Part shown: positions 13,235 through 25,165 of the stretch, piece after piece
How the letters are laid out: the number at the start of each line of letters is the position of its first letter
How positions within the stretch are numbered: the first letter of the stretch is position 1
Origin: Sternotherus odoratus
Lineage: Eukaryota > Chordata > Testudines > Kinosternidae
DNA: 64,000 bases
Reading direction: 5' to 3'
Assembly (NCBI GenBank): GCA_032164245.1
Contig: JAVMKO010000003.1
Coordinates: 11,480,651-11,544,650 of the forward strand
The notes under the pieces: generated by a model
What the model was told of the DNA's origin: nothing
Databases searched by the model: none
The model's input: the letters and a program-made list of their open reading frames with translations, nothing else
Translations under genes and position numbers: made by a program

Positions 13235-13534
13235 TTTGTGATTAAGGCTTCAGAGTGGGACTCAGCAACCAAGGTGCTATTCCCGGCTATGTGAGTGTTG
13301 AAAGTCACTTAATTTCTCTGTGTTTCAGCTCCCATCTGTACAGTGGGGGCAACAATCACGCCCCTGGCCCACCCTTTGTCTATCTTGTCTCATCAGATTG
13401 TAAACACACTCACAATGCATGTCCACAGTGTCTGGCACAGCGGAGGCCTAATCTTGGGAGGGGGGGAGGGGGGTTTGTAGGTATTAAAGTTATACCATCA
13501 GTACTAATAATAGTAATAGTAAATCCTGCTACTG
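13235..13534 (+). mobile_element. MIR-like SINE with second tail type
   Basis: Head 'gattaaggcttcagagtggg', B-box-like 'ggtgctattcccgg', core 'aaagtcacttaatttctctgtgtttcagc' (first 20: aaagtcacttaatttctctg), then the 'ctggcacagcggaggcctaat' tail and an '(aatagt)n' end. A G-rich run (13457-13474) interrupts the tail. Confidence 0.65.
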
Positions 13535-15555
13535 CTAATAAAATGGTTTCCTTCATTGCCTTGAAACATTATTAAAAATATTCTGTTCTCCCTAACAAAA
13601 GCTATGCACGCTTGCAGGTCAAGAAGGCTTTTCCTCTTCCAAAGCTGACAGTGCAGGGCATTGAAAATAGGGCTGAGAAGGGGACTGTGATTGCATGGGT
13701 TGTTCACGGGAGCAGTAGCCTCTTCCTGGGCTATATGTTGCAGGATCAGGGCCTTAACTATAAAAACTTTCTCTGCTGCCAAAGCTCTGACATATGGAAT
13801 AAACCGGTGAGAGCAGAAATAAGAATGGGCATAGTAAAAATAAGCATTAAGTAGATGAGAAAACAATATTGTAGCAATACATCTGCTAAATCAACATGAG
13901 AGAACATGGGCATAATAGATGGAGTTCCTGGAAAATGTTTGTTCCTCATATTTTCTGAAAAGTCTAAATCTAAGGGGTTTTTTTCCCCCTGAGTGCTCTC
14001 ACTTTCAACAATTTACTGTCCCTCACAAATGCCTGTAGCAATGGAAGATTCATTTTTTGCTGCTGTAGGAAGTTAGTTCCCCCTTTCTTTAAAAACTTCC
14101 CCCACCCCCAACCTGGCCATTGGACTAGACAGAGACATGGTTGTTTATGATTTTACCTCATAGTAGTGACTCTAAATATCTGAAGATAGTTCCTCAGCTC
14201 CAGAGCCATGTCTGTGTAATGCCTCCCTCTACTGGATTTCTGTGCACAGATAAGACAGTTAATAGGTTATGGGTCCCTGGCAGCACTGGGAATTGATGTG
14301 CTTCTATGCACATTCTAAAAAGGCTAGCAGGTTTGCACTGAGTTTACAAGGATTAAAAGGCTGACGTACATATAGCTTGGATAAATAATGGCCAAAGGGG
14401 CTGTGATAGTAATCTACAGAAAACTGTCAACATACAGGAACTGAAGTTTGCATTTAAGGCATTACACCCATGTTTAAGTGATGGGACTAGGAAGGGGTGA
14501 GCCTTGTGGAGTTTGGAGCTAGTGAAACTCTTGAAGTGTTTTTTGGGGGTTTGCTCGGTTTACAGAACTGGTCTGAGTTCGTAGACTCCCTTTTGTTCTG
14601 GTAATTTAAACCTATGCCCCATTTTGAATTCAATTTTGTGACCATGTGTTTCTGGCACCTGAGAAAATTGTGATATACCCCCCAGGAGAGACTATATAAT
14701 TGCCAGAAATAGCTACCCTGTTGGCAATATATATATGCATAAAATCAACCATTTTCTGCACAGAAATGGATAAAGATCCTGTTAAAGGGAAAAAACCACA
14801 TGCAGCCTTAATTATGGAGATACTATTGTTCACTCTATGTGTTAAAAGTGCCTAGCATCACAAGGCCTTGATCCCTGATGGGGACCCTAGACACTACTGC
14901 AGAACTACTGGTTTTATTCTTTAATTATACTTTTTTTCACTTTCTCCCCTCTCCAACTTTTCTTAGCTCTCACGGGATTTGAAGGCCAGATCCCATTTTT
15001 CACAGAAACTCCCATCGACTTGCAGAATCAAGTCCTTAGAACCAGACTTAGTTTGGCTGTCAGCTGCACCTGTGCTAAACAATTGTTGATGCACAAGAGG
15101 GAACCGTCTCTAGCTCTCTCTCTCTTAGCTGTGTCAGAGGGGTGGAGGAGAGAATGGATGCCATTCTGAGAGAGATATTAATTAGAATGATTACATTTTG
15201 CAACTGAAAAAATATTTGATCTCGTGCATTATCTTTGATTTGGCTGATGATACTCATTAAATGTAAAATGTCCTCCACCCAAAAGCCATTTGTCAAAATA
15301 ATCTAAAAATACTTTGAAAAACTCAGATGGTTAGATTTCATCCCTCCCTCTCTCCCCCTCCCCCCCATCCTCCTCCTAACCTCGTAAATACTGTGCTGGA
15401 ATATGTAACAGGGATCATGTTTCCTGTGGACAAAATTCCTCAATATCTTGCAGCTTGAATTGTAAAGGGTTGCAGAAGCTCCTATCATTGAGAAGGATCC
15501 TGATCTTTGTGTCCCAGTCAGTTCTTATTTCTTGAAGTTGGCCTGAGTTATAGGA
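13535..15555. other. No gene seen
   Basis: AT-rich. Frames of 60-120 codons at 13504-13949 overlap on opposite strands and show no domain. Position 14865-14910 ('aaggccttgatccctgatgg...') may be a short SINE-tail piece. Confidence 0.4.
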
Positions 15556-16113
15556 ACAGAAGAAGATAAGAATGACCATGCTGGGTCAGACCATCTAGCC
15601 CAGTCATATTGTCTGACAGTGGTCAGTGCCAGGTGCCCCAGAGATAGTGAATAGAACAGGCCATCTCCTGTCATCCACTCCCAGTTTCTGGTGAATAGAG
15701 GCTAGGGACCCTCAGAGCATGGGGTTGCGTCCCTGCCCATCCTGGCTAATAGACATTGATGGACGTATCCTCCATGAACTTATCTAATTCTTTTTAGAAC
15801 ACAGTTATAGTTTTGGCCTTCACAACATCTCCTGACAAAGAGTTCCTCAGGTTGACTGTGCATTGTGTGAAGAAATACCTCTTTTCATTTGTTTTAAAAG
15901 TGCCGACTATTAATTTCATTGGGTGACTCCTAGTTCTTGTGTTATATGAAGGAATAAACAACATTTCCTTATTCACTTCAGTCATGATTTTATAGACCTC
16001 TATCATATCCCTACTTAGTTGTCTCTTCCAAGCTGAAAAGTCCCAGTCTTTTTAATTTCTCCTCATAGAGAAGCTGTTCCATACTCCTAATCATTTTTGT
16101 TGACCTTCTCTGT

Positions 16114-16281
16114 GTGTTTTTCCTAGCGTTATTCCCACACTATGGCAGGGTCCGCTTAGACTGGACACAACCAGTGATATGACTGGGGTATACTCCAACC
16201 GATGCGTCATTCCATCTGTCGTTGGAGGCATTTTATACCTACTGCCAGGTGTTAAGCCTACAGCACCTGGTATTCCCAGGA

Positions 16282-16318
<37 letters not shown>

Positions 16319-16370
16319 TTAGCTTCCAATATCAGATGGGATCGGGCGCGTTTAGGGTGATTTAGCCATA
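16114..16370 (-). mobile_element. 5S rRNA-headed retroposon (SINE3-like or chimeric pseudogene)
   Basis: On the minus strand the unit begins with a nearly complete 5S rRNA (116 nt) and continues with about 140 nt of unrelated sequence (tail starting 'aacacctggcagtagg', ending 'gctaggaaaaacac'). The tail lacks the CR1 ATTCTATG end and a poly-A, so its LINE partner is unclear. It could be a 5S-derived SINE or a single readthrough or template-switch product. Insertion into CR1 makes it younger than that CR1 copy. Confidence 0.75.
16254..16369 (-). pseudogene. 5S rRNA-derived sequence
   Basis: The minus strand contains, in 5S order, 'acgcgcccgat' (nt ~24-34), 'ggaagctaagcaggg' (box A), 'gggcctgg', 'tagtacttggatgggagacc' (box C), 'tgggaataccaggtgctgta' and 'ggctt'. 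Only the first few nucleotides are missing or altered; the region of nt 8-20 carries changes (ggctaaatcaccct). The internal pol III promoter boxes are almost unchanged, so it may once have been transcribable. It is not a functional 5S gene: it lacks the T-run terminator, sits singly in a LINE and has substitutions in paired positions. Confidence 0.9.
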
Positions 16371-17411
16371 TTTGTTGACCTTCTCTGTAACTTTTCCAAT
16401 TCAATATACTTGTTTTAGGATGGGACGACCAGATCTGAATGCCGCATTCAAGGGGTGGGTGAAGATTTATATAGAAGCATTATGATATTTTCTGTCTTAT
16501 TATTTATCAATATGTAATGGTTCCTAACATTCTGCACATTGAGAGGATGTTTTAGGAGAACTATCCACAATGACTCCAAGATCTTTGTCTTGAGTGGTAA
16601 CAGCTAATTTAGACCCCATCATTTTGTATGTATAGTTGGGATTATGTTTTTCAATGAGCATTACTTTGCATTTATCAATGCTAAATTTCATCTGCCATTT
16701 TGTTGCTCAGTCGTTCAGTTTTGTGAGATCCCTTTGTAACTTGTTACAGTCTGCTTTGGACTTTACTATCTTGTAATTTTGATCATCTGCAAATGTTGCC
16801 ACTTCACTGTTTACCGCTGTTCCAAATCATTTATGAAGAGCACTGGTCCCAGTACAGACCTCTGGGGGATACTACTATTTACCTCTCTCTATACTGAAAA
16901 TTGACCATTTATTCATATCCTTTGTTTCCTATCTTTTAACCAGTTACTGATCCATGAGAGGACCTTCCCTCTTATCTCATGACAGCTTACTTTGCTTAGG
17001 AGCCTTTGGTGAGTGATATTGTGAAATGCTTTCTGAAAGTCTAAGTACACTATATCCACTGGTCATCCGTGTCCACATGATTGTTGACCCCCTGAAAGAA
17101 TTCTAATAGATTGGTGAGACATGATTTTCCTTTACAAAAGCTATGTTGATTCTTCCCCAACAAATCTTGTTCATCTGTGTGTCTGATAATTCTATAGTTT
17201 AAACCAGTTTGCCTAGTACTGGTGTTAGGCTCTACTGGTCTGTAATTGCTGGGATCGCCTCTGGAGCCTTTTTAAAAAATTGGTGTTACATTAGCTATCC
17301 TCCAACCATCTGGGACAGAAGCTGATTTAAATTATAGGTTACACACCACAGTAAGTAGTTCTGCAATTTCATATTTGAGTTCCTTCAGAACTTTTGGGTG
17401 AACACCAAGTC

Positions 17412-18559
17412 ACATGTAGTCAGCACAATAACAAATAGCCTTAGGTTTTGAGATCTGCCTAGCTCATGGTATTCTTGCAGTTCATTTAGACACACCTATG
17501 TAGCTGGTGTGCTGATACAGTCTGATATGTAAATGACCTGGATTGTGGGTGCAAAAATGGAAAGCCAGATTTTGTAAATGATGCTCAAACTATTAGAGGA
17601 CACGTCCTCCTTTGGCCAATCTAAGGCTATTTTGAAGAATACCTGGAGATCCTTGGGATATCTGTTTTCTTTCCCTACAGTTCCCGAGAAACATTCACAC
17701 CCTCCCTGAGCCTCTAACTCTCTGTGTAAGCAAATATTAATAAAGTATGGGTGTATTCCAAATACCTTTTTAGACTATGAGGACATAGGAAACAAAAGAA
17801 GCCTTTGACAGAAAGAGCATTGTTTTCATGTGTTCTTTTTGCCAGCAGAAGATGCCAGTATCTGTGAGCACATGAGGTCAATACTCCGGTGAGAATCTCT
17901 TTTAAATAATTTGAATATTTCACATATTAGAACTGCAGGGCCAGACTCAAACCAGTCACTGGGATGCTGGAGGAGAGGAAAAGGCTGGGGTGGGGTAATA
18001 AAACACTGATTTTTATTTTTTACATTTGAGAGACGTGGCTTTGCTGGTTCAGTTCTATAAAACTCCCACTTCATCTAGATTTATGGGTGTATGGTATCCA
18101 AATAAAATCACAGTTTAAGAAATCATCTGTGAGCTTCAAAGGGTAGTTCTGTGAATTACACTCAGAAAATATTCCCTCTTCTGCTCCTCATCTGAACAAA
18201 ACAACAACAGAAGGCAGTAACTTCTCGTCCTATTCTGCATCCCTTTTCATGCTGCCCCCATGTAAGGAATGTTCTCTGAAGACACTGCCTGATTCTGATC
18301 TTTCCTGGAACCATAAAGCCAGATTCTGACCCCAACAAAGGCTGCTGCCAGTCACACCAACCATGCAAAACACCCTTAAATCCAGCTTGAATGGCTTTCT
18401 GGACATTCCCAAGTGGCTCTACACCACTCTCTCACAGATCCTGGAATAGAGAGTATGTTGGGGTATGGCCAGGGAAAGGGGGACATGGTCAAGAAGCCAT
18501 AATCTCCATCCATCCCTGGTTGCCAGACCTCACAGGTAGACACAAGCTTAGTCCCTTTC
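17412..18559. other. No gene seen
   Basis: Unique-looking sequence beyond the CR1 truncation point. Overlapping 60-82 codon frames on both strands, no domain. Confidence 0.45.
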
Positions 18560-18675
18560 AGGACTGGGGACTCAGACAGTTAACTCTTTGGAGCAGGGAC
18601 TGTGTTTTTACCCATTTCAATGAAGCACCTAGCACACTTTGGGGGAATTATTATTAATCATGATAATAACAAATA
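18560..18675 (+). mobile_element. MIR-like SINE tail fragment
   Basis: 'ctttggagcagggactgtg', 'gaagcacctagcacactttgg' and '(att/ata)n' give the second tail type described at 5029. The head is not recognisable. Confidence 0.55.
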
Positions 18676-20702
18676 TTTGGGTGAGGAATTGACATTGATT
18701 GACAGATGTCCACAAAGGAATACACACCCTCTGAACCCAGAGGTGTGTTGGTTACTGTACAATAAGATAATGAGACTGTAAAGTAACTTAACAAGTAGAG
18801 GGTTCAGAAGTACTAAAATACAGTTCAGCTATAGTTCTATCAAGCAGAGGTGTGGTCCTCAGTACTATTGTTCTAATCATGTTAAAAGGGTTTTTATCAA
18901 GGCTGCAGCTGGAGAGACCCAGAATAAAGTTTCTAGGTGCAGGGACAAGGCAATTGTTAGCAGTGGGAGATACTAGACTCCTTGCTGGAGGAATTCAGAA
19001 TGAATCCAAATCCTTTCCTTGGCTCAAAATAGAAACACACCTTTTTGCTAACATCTTTCTTGATCTAATGACTCCTATAAAAGCCATCCAAAGATGGGGA
19101 GGAAAATGCCTTTTTAGACATTGTACACTTTCTTCAGCACTGTCGTATGGTGCCGAGATACCAAGCTGACAGATGATGTAGAAATGCCATGGAGGGATGT
19201 ATGAATAGACATTGAAGAACATTCTTTCCCCTGGCACATGTCCTTGGTAAGTGAAATTTAGCAAGCAGCAGGAATGATGCAGTGGTTTACAATGCTTCTC
19301 CCTGTGTGAGTAGCAATTATTTGACAGTGATAGCTAATGACCATCCTGTGTTTCCTCATGTGGGCAGAAACTACTCTAAAATTGAAACACCTTATGGGAA
19401 TGGCTAGATAGTATAACCCTGCTAAACTCACTCATGGCTCTTGCCTTATCTCCCAGTGAGTCTATATCAGCAAAGGGACTGTGGAGATGACATTGCAGGT
19501 CCCATATATGTTCTGTCTCTCCGTGGTGCCATAGGAGAAGTGCTCAGGTTACAAAATACGAGATGAATTTTCTAACTCTCAAGACTGCACATTCAACATC
19601 CTACTGCCATTAAAAACTGTAGCAAAATTCCTCCTCAGGAGCAGGATTGGATCTCAAACTATGGCCCAGAGCATCTCGCATATGGGAAAAATCCATGTAG
19701 GGCACCAGCAACCCCACACAGTGAAGGGCTTGAGCTTCTGTATCATACCTAGGGCCTCTGGACTTCTCCTGGCTCCATGCTACATTGGAACTATACTCCC
19801 ATTGGTTCTCCTATCAGTATCATGCTCCAGAACTTCCCCATGGTGGTAGAGATTAATATCAACTGCCCACAGAGGGTGCACAACAGATGGTTCTATATTA
19901 TCCCCCAATATGCCATGGCGGTCCTGTACCTATGAGTGGCTCCTCAGTTCTCACAAGATCGTGTCTGCTGTCCAAGGGAAGGGGAGAAATGATGCCACAG
20001 AGGGATTGCACAGGGATTGCAGGATAATTATCATCCCTTCTTCCAACAGTGGCTAAAGGGATGATTTGGGCCTCTGTACTTTCTCTCCCTTTAAAAAAAA
20101 TCCAGTGGTTTTCTGCCTGTAAAGCCCTACAAAAATCCCATTTAATACACATGGCATTACAGAATATTGTCAATAAGTCCGCAGTTAGAAATCCATTCAG
20201 TGCTAGCCAATGACTGATTTGGCATCTCACATCCTGAAGGATGCTCTTGGTGATCTACTAATTCTGTTAGTTGTCTTTTCCAGAGAGGTACGTAGGTTAA
20301 GTCCTCTCTGTGGCTCGTTTTCTGAAAGAACTCTGCTGTCGGGGCCAGATTCAAAGCCCACTGCCGTCAGAGGAAGACTCCCATTTATTCTAGTGCCTTT
20401 GGATCAGGCCATTATTCAAAAGTGCCATGATACCACTACCAGTGCTTAATATACTGCCAGTCACCAACAGGGCATAGCTACCACATTTTTCTTGAAATCT
20501 GCCCAGGTCTATGGCTGCCAGGATATTGATTAAACAAGTGCAAGACCAGGGCTTCCTAAAACTCAGGAACTCCTTCCAATCCTGTATCACCTGCTACAAA
20601 TCACTCATTTTGATCCTACTGTGATTTCCATTAATTGGATCCAGTGGCTCAGGTGTGCTATACCCTGCTCTGAATAAAAATGTATAAACACTATGGCAAA
20701 GA
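18676..20702. other. No gene seen
   Basis: Mixed composition. Frames up to 110 codons (e.g. 19898-20230, minus) lack recognisable domains and overlap others. Confidence 0.4.
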
Positions 20703-20793
20703 TTTGCAAAAGTGCCTACATGACAAAGAGTACAAATCCCATTAACTTTTAATGGGATGTATGCTCCGAGGTCATTAAGTACTTTTGAAAATC
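20703..20793. repeat. Small foldback element
   Basis: The centre ATCCCATTAA/TTAATGGGAT (about 20736-20758) is a perfect 10-bp stem with a 3-nt loop. Outer arms 'caaaagtgcctacatgac' and 'gtcattaagtacttttg' also pair imperfectly. The outer words resemble the 63656 foldback, which suggests one family of tiny palindromic repeats. Confidence 0.55.
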
Positions 20794-21350
20794 CCACCCC
20801 AGGTGTGTAGAGATTATTCTGCCTTGCTCATAGATATCCATTCAGTCCTCTCATCTATTCTTCTGCCAAACCTTTCTCCTATTTAGCCTTCACTTCTTTC
20901 CCCAGCCCTGTATGCTTCTTCCAGTGACACAGATATATTCTAGGTTGCATGATTTTTCTTGTTCAATTAATGTGTTTTGCAATTGCCCCTTCAGGTGGTT
21001 GACCTCAGTGCCTAAACTTCAGAAATGCTATACAGCCGGAAGCCAGCTATCCTCTTCTCTTCTCTCTTCCCCGAATAAGTATTCTGAAATTGTTGTGAAG
21101 AACAGAAAAACGGGAGGAATAATTTTCACCAAATTTCTTGAAACATCTTTAAAATCCTGTTCTGGAAAATGTACCACAAAGTTTTCATGATGTGATTCTT
21201 TTACATTCTCCTGCTGCATCATTCGCAGTAATAATGTTTCTGATTCAAGGACTTATCTGACAATTTCGCTGATGATGGACAAGCCATAGTAGAATCTGGT
21301 TCACTCTTCCATAGCTGTGTTGATTCTGTAATACTTGCAGGACTAAAACT
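20794..21350. other. No gene seen
   Basis: No domain in the 64-92 codon frames at 20912-21222, which lie antisense to each other. Confidence 0.4.
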
Positions 21351-21358
21351 CATTTAGT

Positions 21359-21596
21359 CAGATATGATTTGCAGGAACGTAGGGTCAAGTTCTCTTCTGT
21401 TACATTAGTGCAACAGCAATGATGTAGATATGTTGACTATGAAATTGCCTGCTATGCCCTAAAGTCAGCATCAATGCTCCCACTGACTTCAGAAGTGCAA
21501 GATCAGCATCAGTAGTGCAATCACTTTTCTGATTACAAACACACTTTAGTTTGTTCTTGGTCTGCATGGTGGTGATTTGCAACATAATTATAATTC

Positions 21597-21655
<59 letters not shown>

Positions 21656-21926
21656 TATATATATACACACACACACATATATATATATAGAGAGAGATGC
21701 ATCATAATTGTTGCAAATCATCACCACAGAGAACAAGTACAGGCTAAAGTAAGTCTGTAATCGGAACCGTGGTTACAGTGCTGATCTTGTACTGCTGAAG
21801 TCAACGAAAATGTTGATACTGACTTTAGTGCAAACCAGACATCTTCACAGTCAACATATCTACAACTTCGCTGTTGTGCTGATAAAACAGAGGAGAACCT
21901 GACCCTGTGTCCCTGCAAATCATATC
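21359..21926. mobile_element. 568-bp foldback (hAT-like) element
   Basis: Two arms of about 240 bp pair over nearly their whole length, roughly 75% identical by eye: left 'gatatgatttgcagg', 'atgtagatatgttgactatg', 'cactgacttcagaagtgcaa' and 'ggtggtgatttgcaac' each reappear inverted at the right. The flanks are identical 8-bp copies of CATTTAGT (21351-21358 and 21927-21934), the duplication size of hAT elements; the left tip starts CAGATATG. No coding capacity. A transcript would form a long hairpin. Confidence 0.75.
21597..21697. repeat. (TA)n/(CA)n/(GA)n microsatellite
   Basis: About 100 bp of alternating TA runs with two (AC)7 blocks and a terminal agagagag, at the centre of the foldback element. 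Pure TA tracts in a palindrome loop favour cruciform extrusion and expansion. Frames here are artefacts. Confidence 0.9.
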
Positions 21927-21934
21927 CATTTAGT

Positions 21935-23922
21935 TTGCTAACTAAACAAGTTTTATTTTATACATACAAATGTATAAAATGTATATATATACACACACAC
22001 ATACACACACTAATAGCCTTGCACAACTAAGAAGCACTTTACAAATGGTCATATATCACTGCTAAAACTTAAAATAATAAAGGCAGAGGCCCTGACTGAA
22101 GGTTAATGCTGAACAGGGAGTTCGAGATTTTTTTATTAAAGGAATAAAGGGGATTTTTTCCAGTGTCACTGGTTTCAAAGAAGAAACACAGTATTGTTTC
22201 TATGGGGATTTATGTCACAGGGTTTTTTGTTTTTTTACTTTGGTGTAAATCCCAGCTAGAAACAATACGTTTTTTGTGAAGCACTCCCTGCAGAAAATTT
22301 GAGAAATAAATCTTTCACTATCGCTGCTCAAGCTGAAGTTGAGCAGGACTTGAGTACAGAGGATTGGTGCTTGAAGGAAATAAATCATAAAAAATGAAAA
22401 GCAAGGGGGGGGGGAGAAAAAATCTAATTAAATTAAGTTGCTCAGTACTGTGGCGAGTGTGGCGTGTATTCCTGGAGAAGTGTGTCTGGGGCTTAGAACC
22501 CAGCTTCCGTTGCTTTGCTGGCCTGGGGCACAACTATTCTCGGAACATTGCTAATGTTATTGCTTCAAGGATGAATGATAGCACCTCAGGAGAACCGCTG
22601 GGAGGCATTCCCCTGAGATATGATTCTCTCCTTGCCCCACACTTCTCTCCTAGGCAAAGGGGGAAGAGCAATTCATACCAACTCAGCTATGCTGTCTGGT
22701 ACATTGGGGACGCAGAGCCAAATCTCCTCATCCAGCTACTTGACGGGATAGGAGGGAATAAACAGGCACACAGCTCTCTTACTTCTCTGTGTCCAGGCTC
22801 AAGGTGCGGGTAGCTCGTGCAGATGTGGAAGGAGGCATTTGTATTCCTCCTTCCTCCCTTGCACAGAGAATATAGTTGAAGACAGCATCTTGCTCTAAAA
22901 TAGGCTGCAGAAGACAAAAAAACAAAACCAGGGAAGCTTTGTGCCAAAAAGAATCAACAACAAAGAACTCGAGGTCCAATTCTCCCACCCATATTATAGT
23001 CAGTAGTAGTCCCAATTACTATTGACAGAGTAAGTACCCACTCAGCATAAGCAAGGTGCAGGACTGGGCCCTGAATGGCCACCAGCCTTTATGTTTTGTA
23101 CCATTGCAACATATAGAAGGCTGGCTCTTTGATTAGAATGATAGATGAGGACATAGAAGGTCTGGGTTTAAGCCCCCGCCACACGCTCTTTAAGGATTAA
23201 TCCTCCCATGTGGCCTCAACCTCTATGGACATCAGTGGGATTTCAGGGTCCTGTGCACTCACACCTTACAGGATCCAGCCAGTCAATTCAAAGCCCTTCA
23301 GAAAACAGCAATTGTGGATTTGATACTCCCCCCACTCTTCTTCCAGGGTAAATCAAGAGTACCATAGTTGCTAGTTAAATATACGGGCGTTGGACAGGCT
23401 GCCTGGCCCGTGAAGGCATTTAAGAATGCATAGTGCAACCTGCAGATCTAAACAAAGGAGCCGGCCAATTTCCTGGAGAAAGCTACAGGAAATCTTCTCC
23501 TTGGGTACAAGTTTTCTATTGCAGGTGAGAAAAAGGGGAAGTTTCTGAGCAACCATATACTTGGATTTTTATATCCAGTGTTTTTTCATTGGAGTGAAAA
23601 ATAACACTGTCTGCATCAGGTCATATCATTGTTGTTATTATTGTTATTTTAGATACTTATTAATGTTATGGTTAACTTTATCCCCTCCTGTGTTATTGTT
23701 GTTATACCACATATTAATGCAGTGCTTCTGTAGCCGAGAGAAGTATGGTTGAATTACAGTAACAAGCTACAAGCAGGAGGAAAGTGCTGTGGTTTGGCTG
23801 GTCCACTATTAGATATACACCAGCACATCTGGACAGGAGATCATGTGACAAGTAGGAAAGCCAGAAACATATCCTGGATACTATAAAAAATGGGTTCTGT
23901 TAAATTAAAAAGGCTTTAAATA
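21935..23922. other. No gene seen
   Basis: A (TA)/(CA) microsatellite at about 21976-22010 and a G-run at 22405-22415. A 139-codon plus frame at 22394-22813 shows no domain and starts in the G-run. Confidence 0.4.
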
Positions 23923-24567
23923 TTGGCTCAGCTGGTTTCTGTAGAGCATTTTTTAGTAGTCTTGGAATGTGTTGCAAGATTTGTGATCACTGAGAATTTG
24001 ATTAAATATTGCAAATCTATTGTGTTAGTTTATTCACATAGGCCCCTCTTGTCTTGCCAGTTCTCCTGTGCTCTCGTAACTCGAGACATGACTCCTGATT
24101 CTGGATTAGAACTTCGTGTCCTCAGAACAACTTTTGTGAAAGAAAACAAAAATCAAAAACAAAAAACCACAACACTCCCTTTACATCACATTTTAGAGAC
24201 ACCCCATGCTGTAGCCGATTTTCAAGTGCTGTATGATATTAGATATGTCATAATTCCATGTGGTAAAAAGCTACTCAGTAGATTCAGAGGTAGAAGTTGT
24301 AATCTCAGGCCGGACCAATTGCTAAATTTCATCCATTTCTGTCCTGATTTACTAGAATATATTGTTCCTGAAACAAAACATTCTGCTGTCATTGGCCATT
24401 CAAATTTCTCCCCAAGTAACCCTAGTGGGCTGGATAATCAACGGTGCAGATTCTGGTACAGGCAAGTGATCCATTTCCTTTTTTGCACACAAGAACAGCA
24501 GCTCCAGTGGAACAGACGGCTGTCCTGGGAACAATATTACTGGAAGACTATAATAAAGTGTTGCTGA
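23923..24567 (+). other. Unexplained 214-codon open frame
   Basis: The longest frame in the window not explained by repeats or transposon genes. It starts ATG-GCT-CAG and ends at TGA 24565-24567. The protein is mixed, with Cys, Phe and Trp-rich patches, a KENKNQKQK basic patch near residue 70 and no signal peptide, membrane segment or known domain that I see. No obvious upstream promoter, splice sites or poly(A) signal. A probable LTR begins about 75 bp downstream. It may be chance, an exapted exon or the remnant of an unknown element. Confidence 0.25.
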
Positions 24568-24642
24568 CGCATCCCATAGAAAGTCATTATGGTGTTTAAT
24601 CTCATTTGCCTACTGTTGTGCTAACACTTGAAAAGTATATTA

Positions 24643-25165
24643 AGACTGTGATGGGGTGTCTAAACCCTGCACCAGAAAGGAAGGGGTTAAAGAGCAGGCA
24701 TGGACTAATTTAACCCCGCCCTGCTACACCTCTGGTGGGTAATAGGCCTGAGATGGGCTTAAAAGGAGGGAAGCCCAGTAATTGGTAGCTGATGTGGAAG
24801 GCTGCTCCTCTGTGAGGCAAGAAGCCTGGTTGAGGGGTGGAGGGTGTCTGCAGCCTGCCAGAGCCCCTTTGTAGGAGAGTGGGCCTGGCCCCAACTGTTG
24901 GTTTGACTGGAGTTCAGGAACCTGTTGTTAGGCACTAGACCAAACTGTTGCAGCTGAGGGCCTGCCTGCCAGGAAGGGGGCTGAAAGCTGAGCCCGGTTG
25001 GACAGGAGACTCTTTTGTTTGGTGTCTCTGTTGGATTTTGACTCAAGGGCTCCATTATCCTGGGAGGGGCTGAACTCTGAAATGCCTTGGCCAGAGGACT
25101 AAGCCACATCTACAGCGGAAGTGGGCTGAAGCCCGTGTGCGGAACTGGAGGCAGAGCGGCTGCAT
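24643..25165 (+). mobile_element. Probable LTR fragment or solo LTR
   Basis: It starts TGTGATGGGGTG and contains 'gggcttaaaaggaggg' (TATA-like, about 24757) and a GC-richer body typical of turtle LTRs. The end CATCACCA (about 25163) is an imperfect inverse of TGTGATG. No clear target duplication and no AATAAA, so ends are tentative. No internal retroviral genes are present. Confidence 0.4.

Larger units (their letters stand above)
16096..16388. repeat. 18-bp target-site duplication around 5S unit
   Basis: TTTGTTGACCTTCTCTGT occurs at 16096-16113 and again, without mismatch, at 16371-16388. In intact CR1 copies this stretch occurs once. Its duplication shows that the sequence between the copies arrived by target-primed reverse transcription or a similar staggered-cut process. 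Confidence 0.88.
15556..17411 (-). mobile_element. CR1 LINE, minus strand, split by a 5S retroposon
   Basis: Read on the minus strand this is about 1.6 kb of CR1 ORF2 C-terminal coding sequence plus 3' UTR. The 3' end lies at 15556-15620 (aagaatgaccatgctgggtc). A minus-strand frame at 15794-16006 encodes an [11 protein letters not shown] to [15 protein letters not shown] stretch. Further 5' the plus strand reads 'accatttattcatatcctttg' and 'aactatagaattatcagac'-type RT sequence up to about 17411, where the copy is 5'-truncated. An insertion at 16114-16370 interrupts it exactly between two copies of an 18-bp CR1 stretch. Confidence 0.88.

Noticed and set aside
16254..16369. A functional 5S rRNA gene
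   Set aside because: Single copy inside a LINE, flanked by a target duplication, with base changes and no T-run terminator.
21533..21760. Two mirrored frames rich in Ile/Tyr
   Set aside because: Both arise from the TA/CA microsatellite and the inverted arms of the foldback element.
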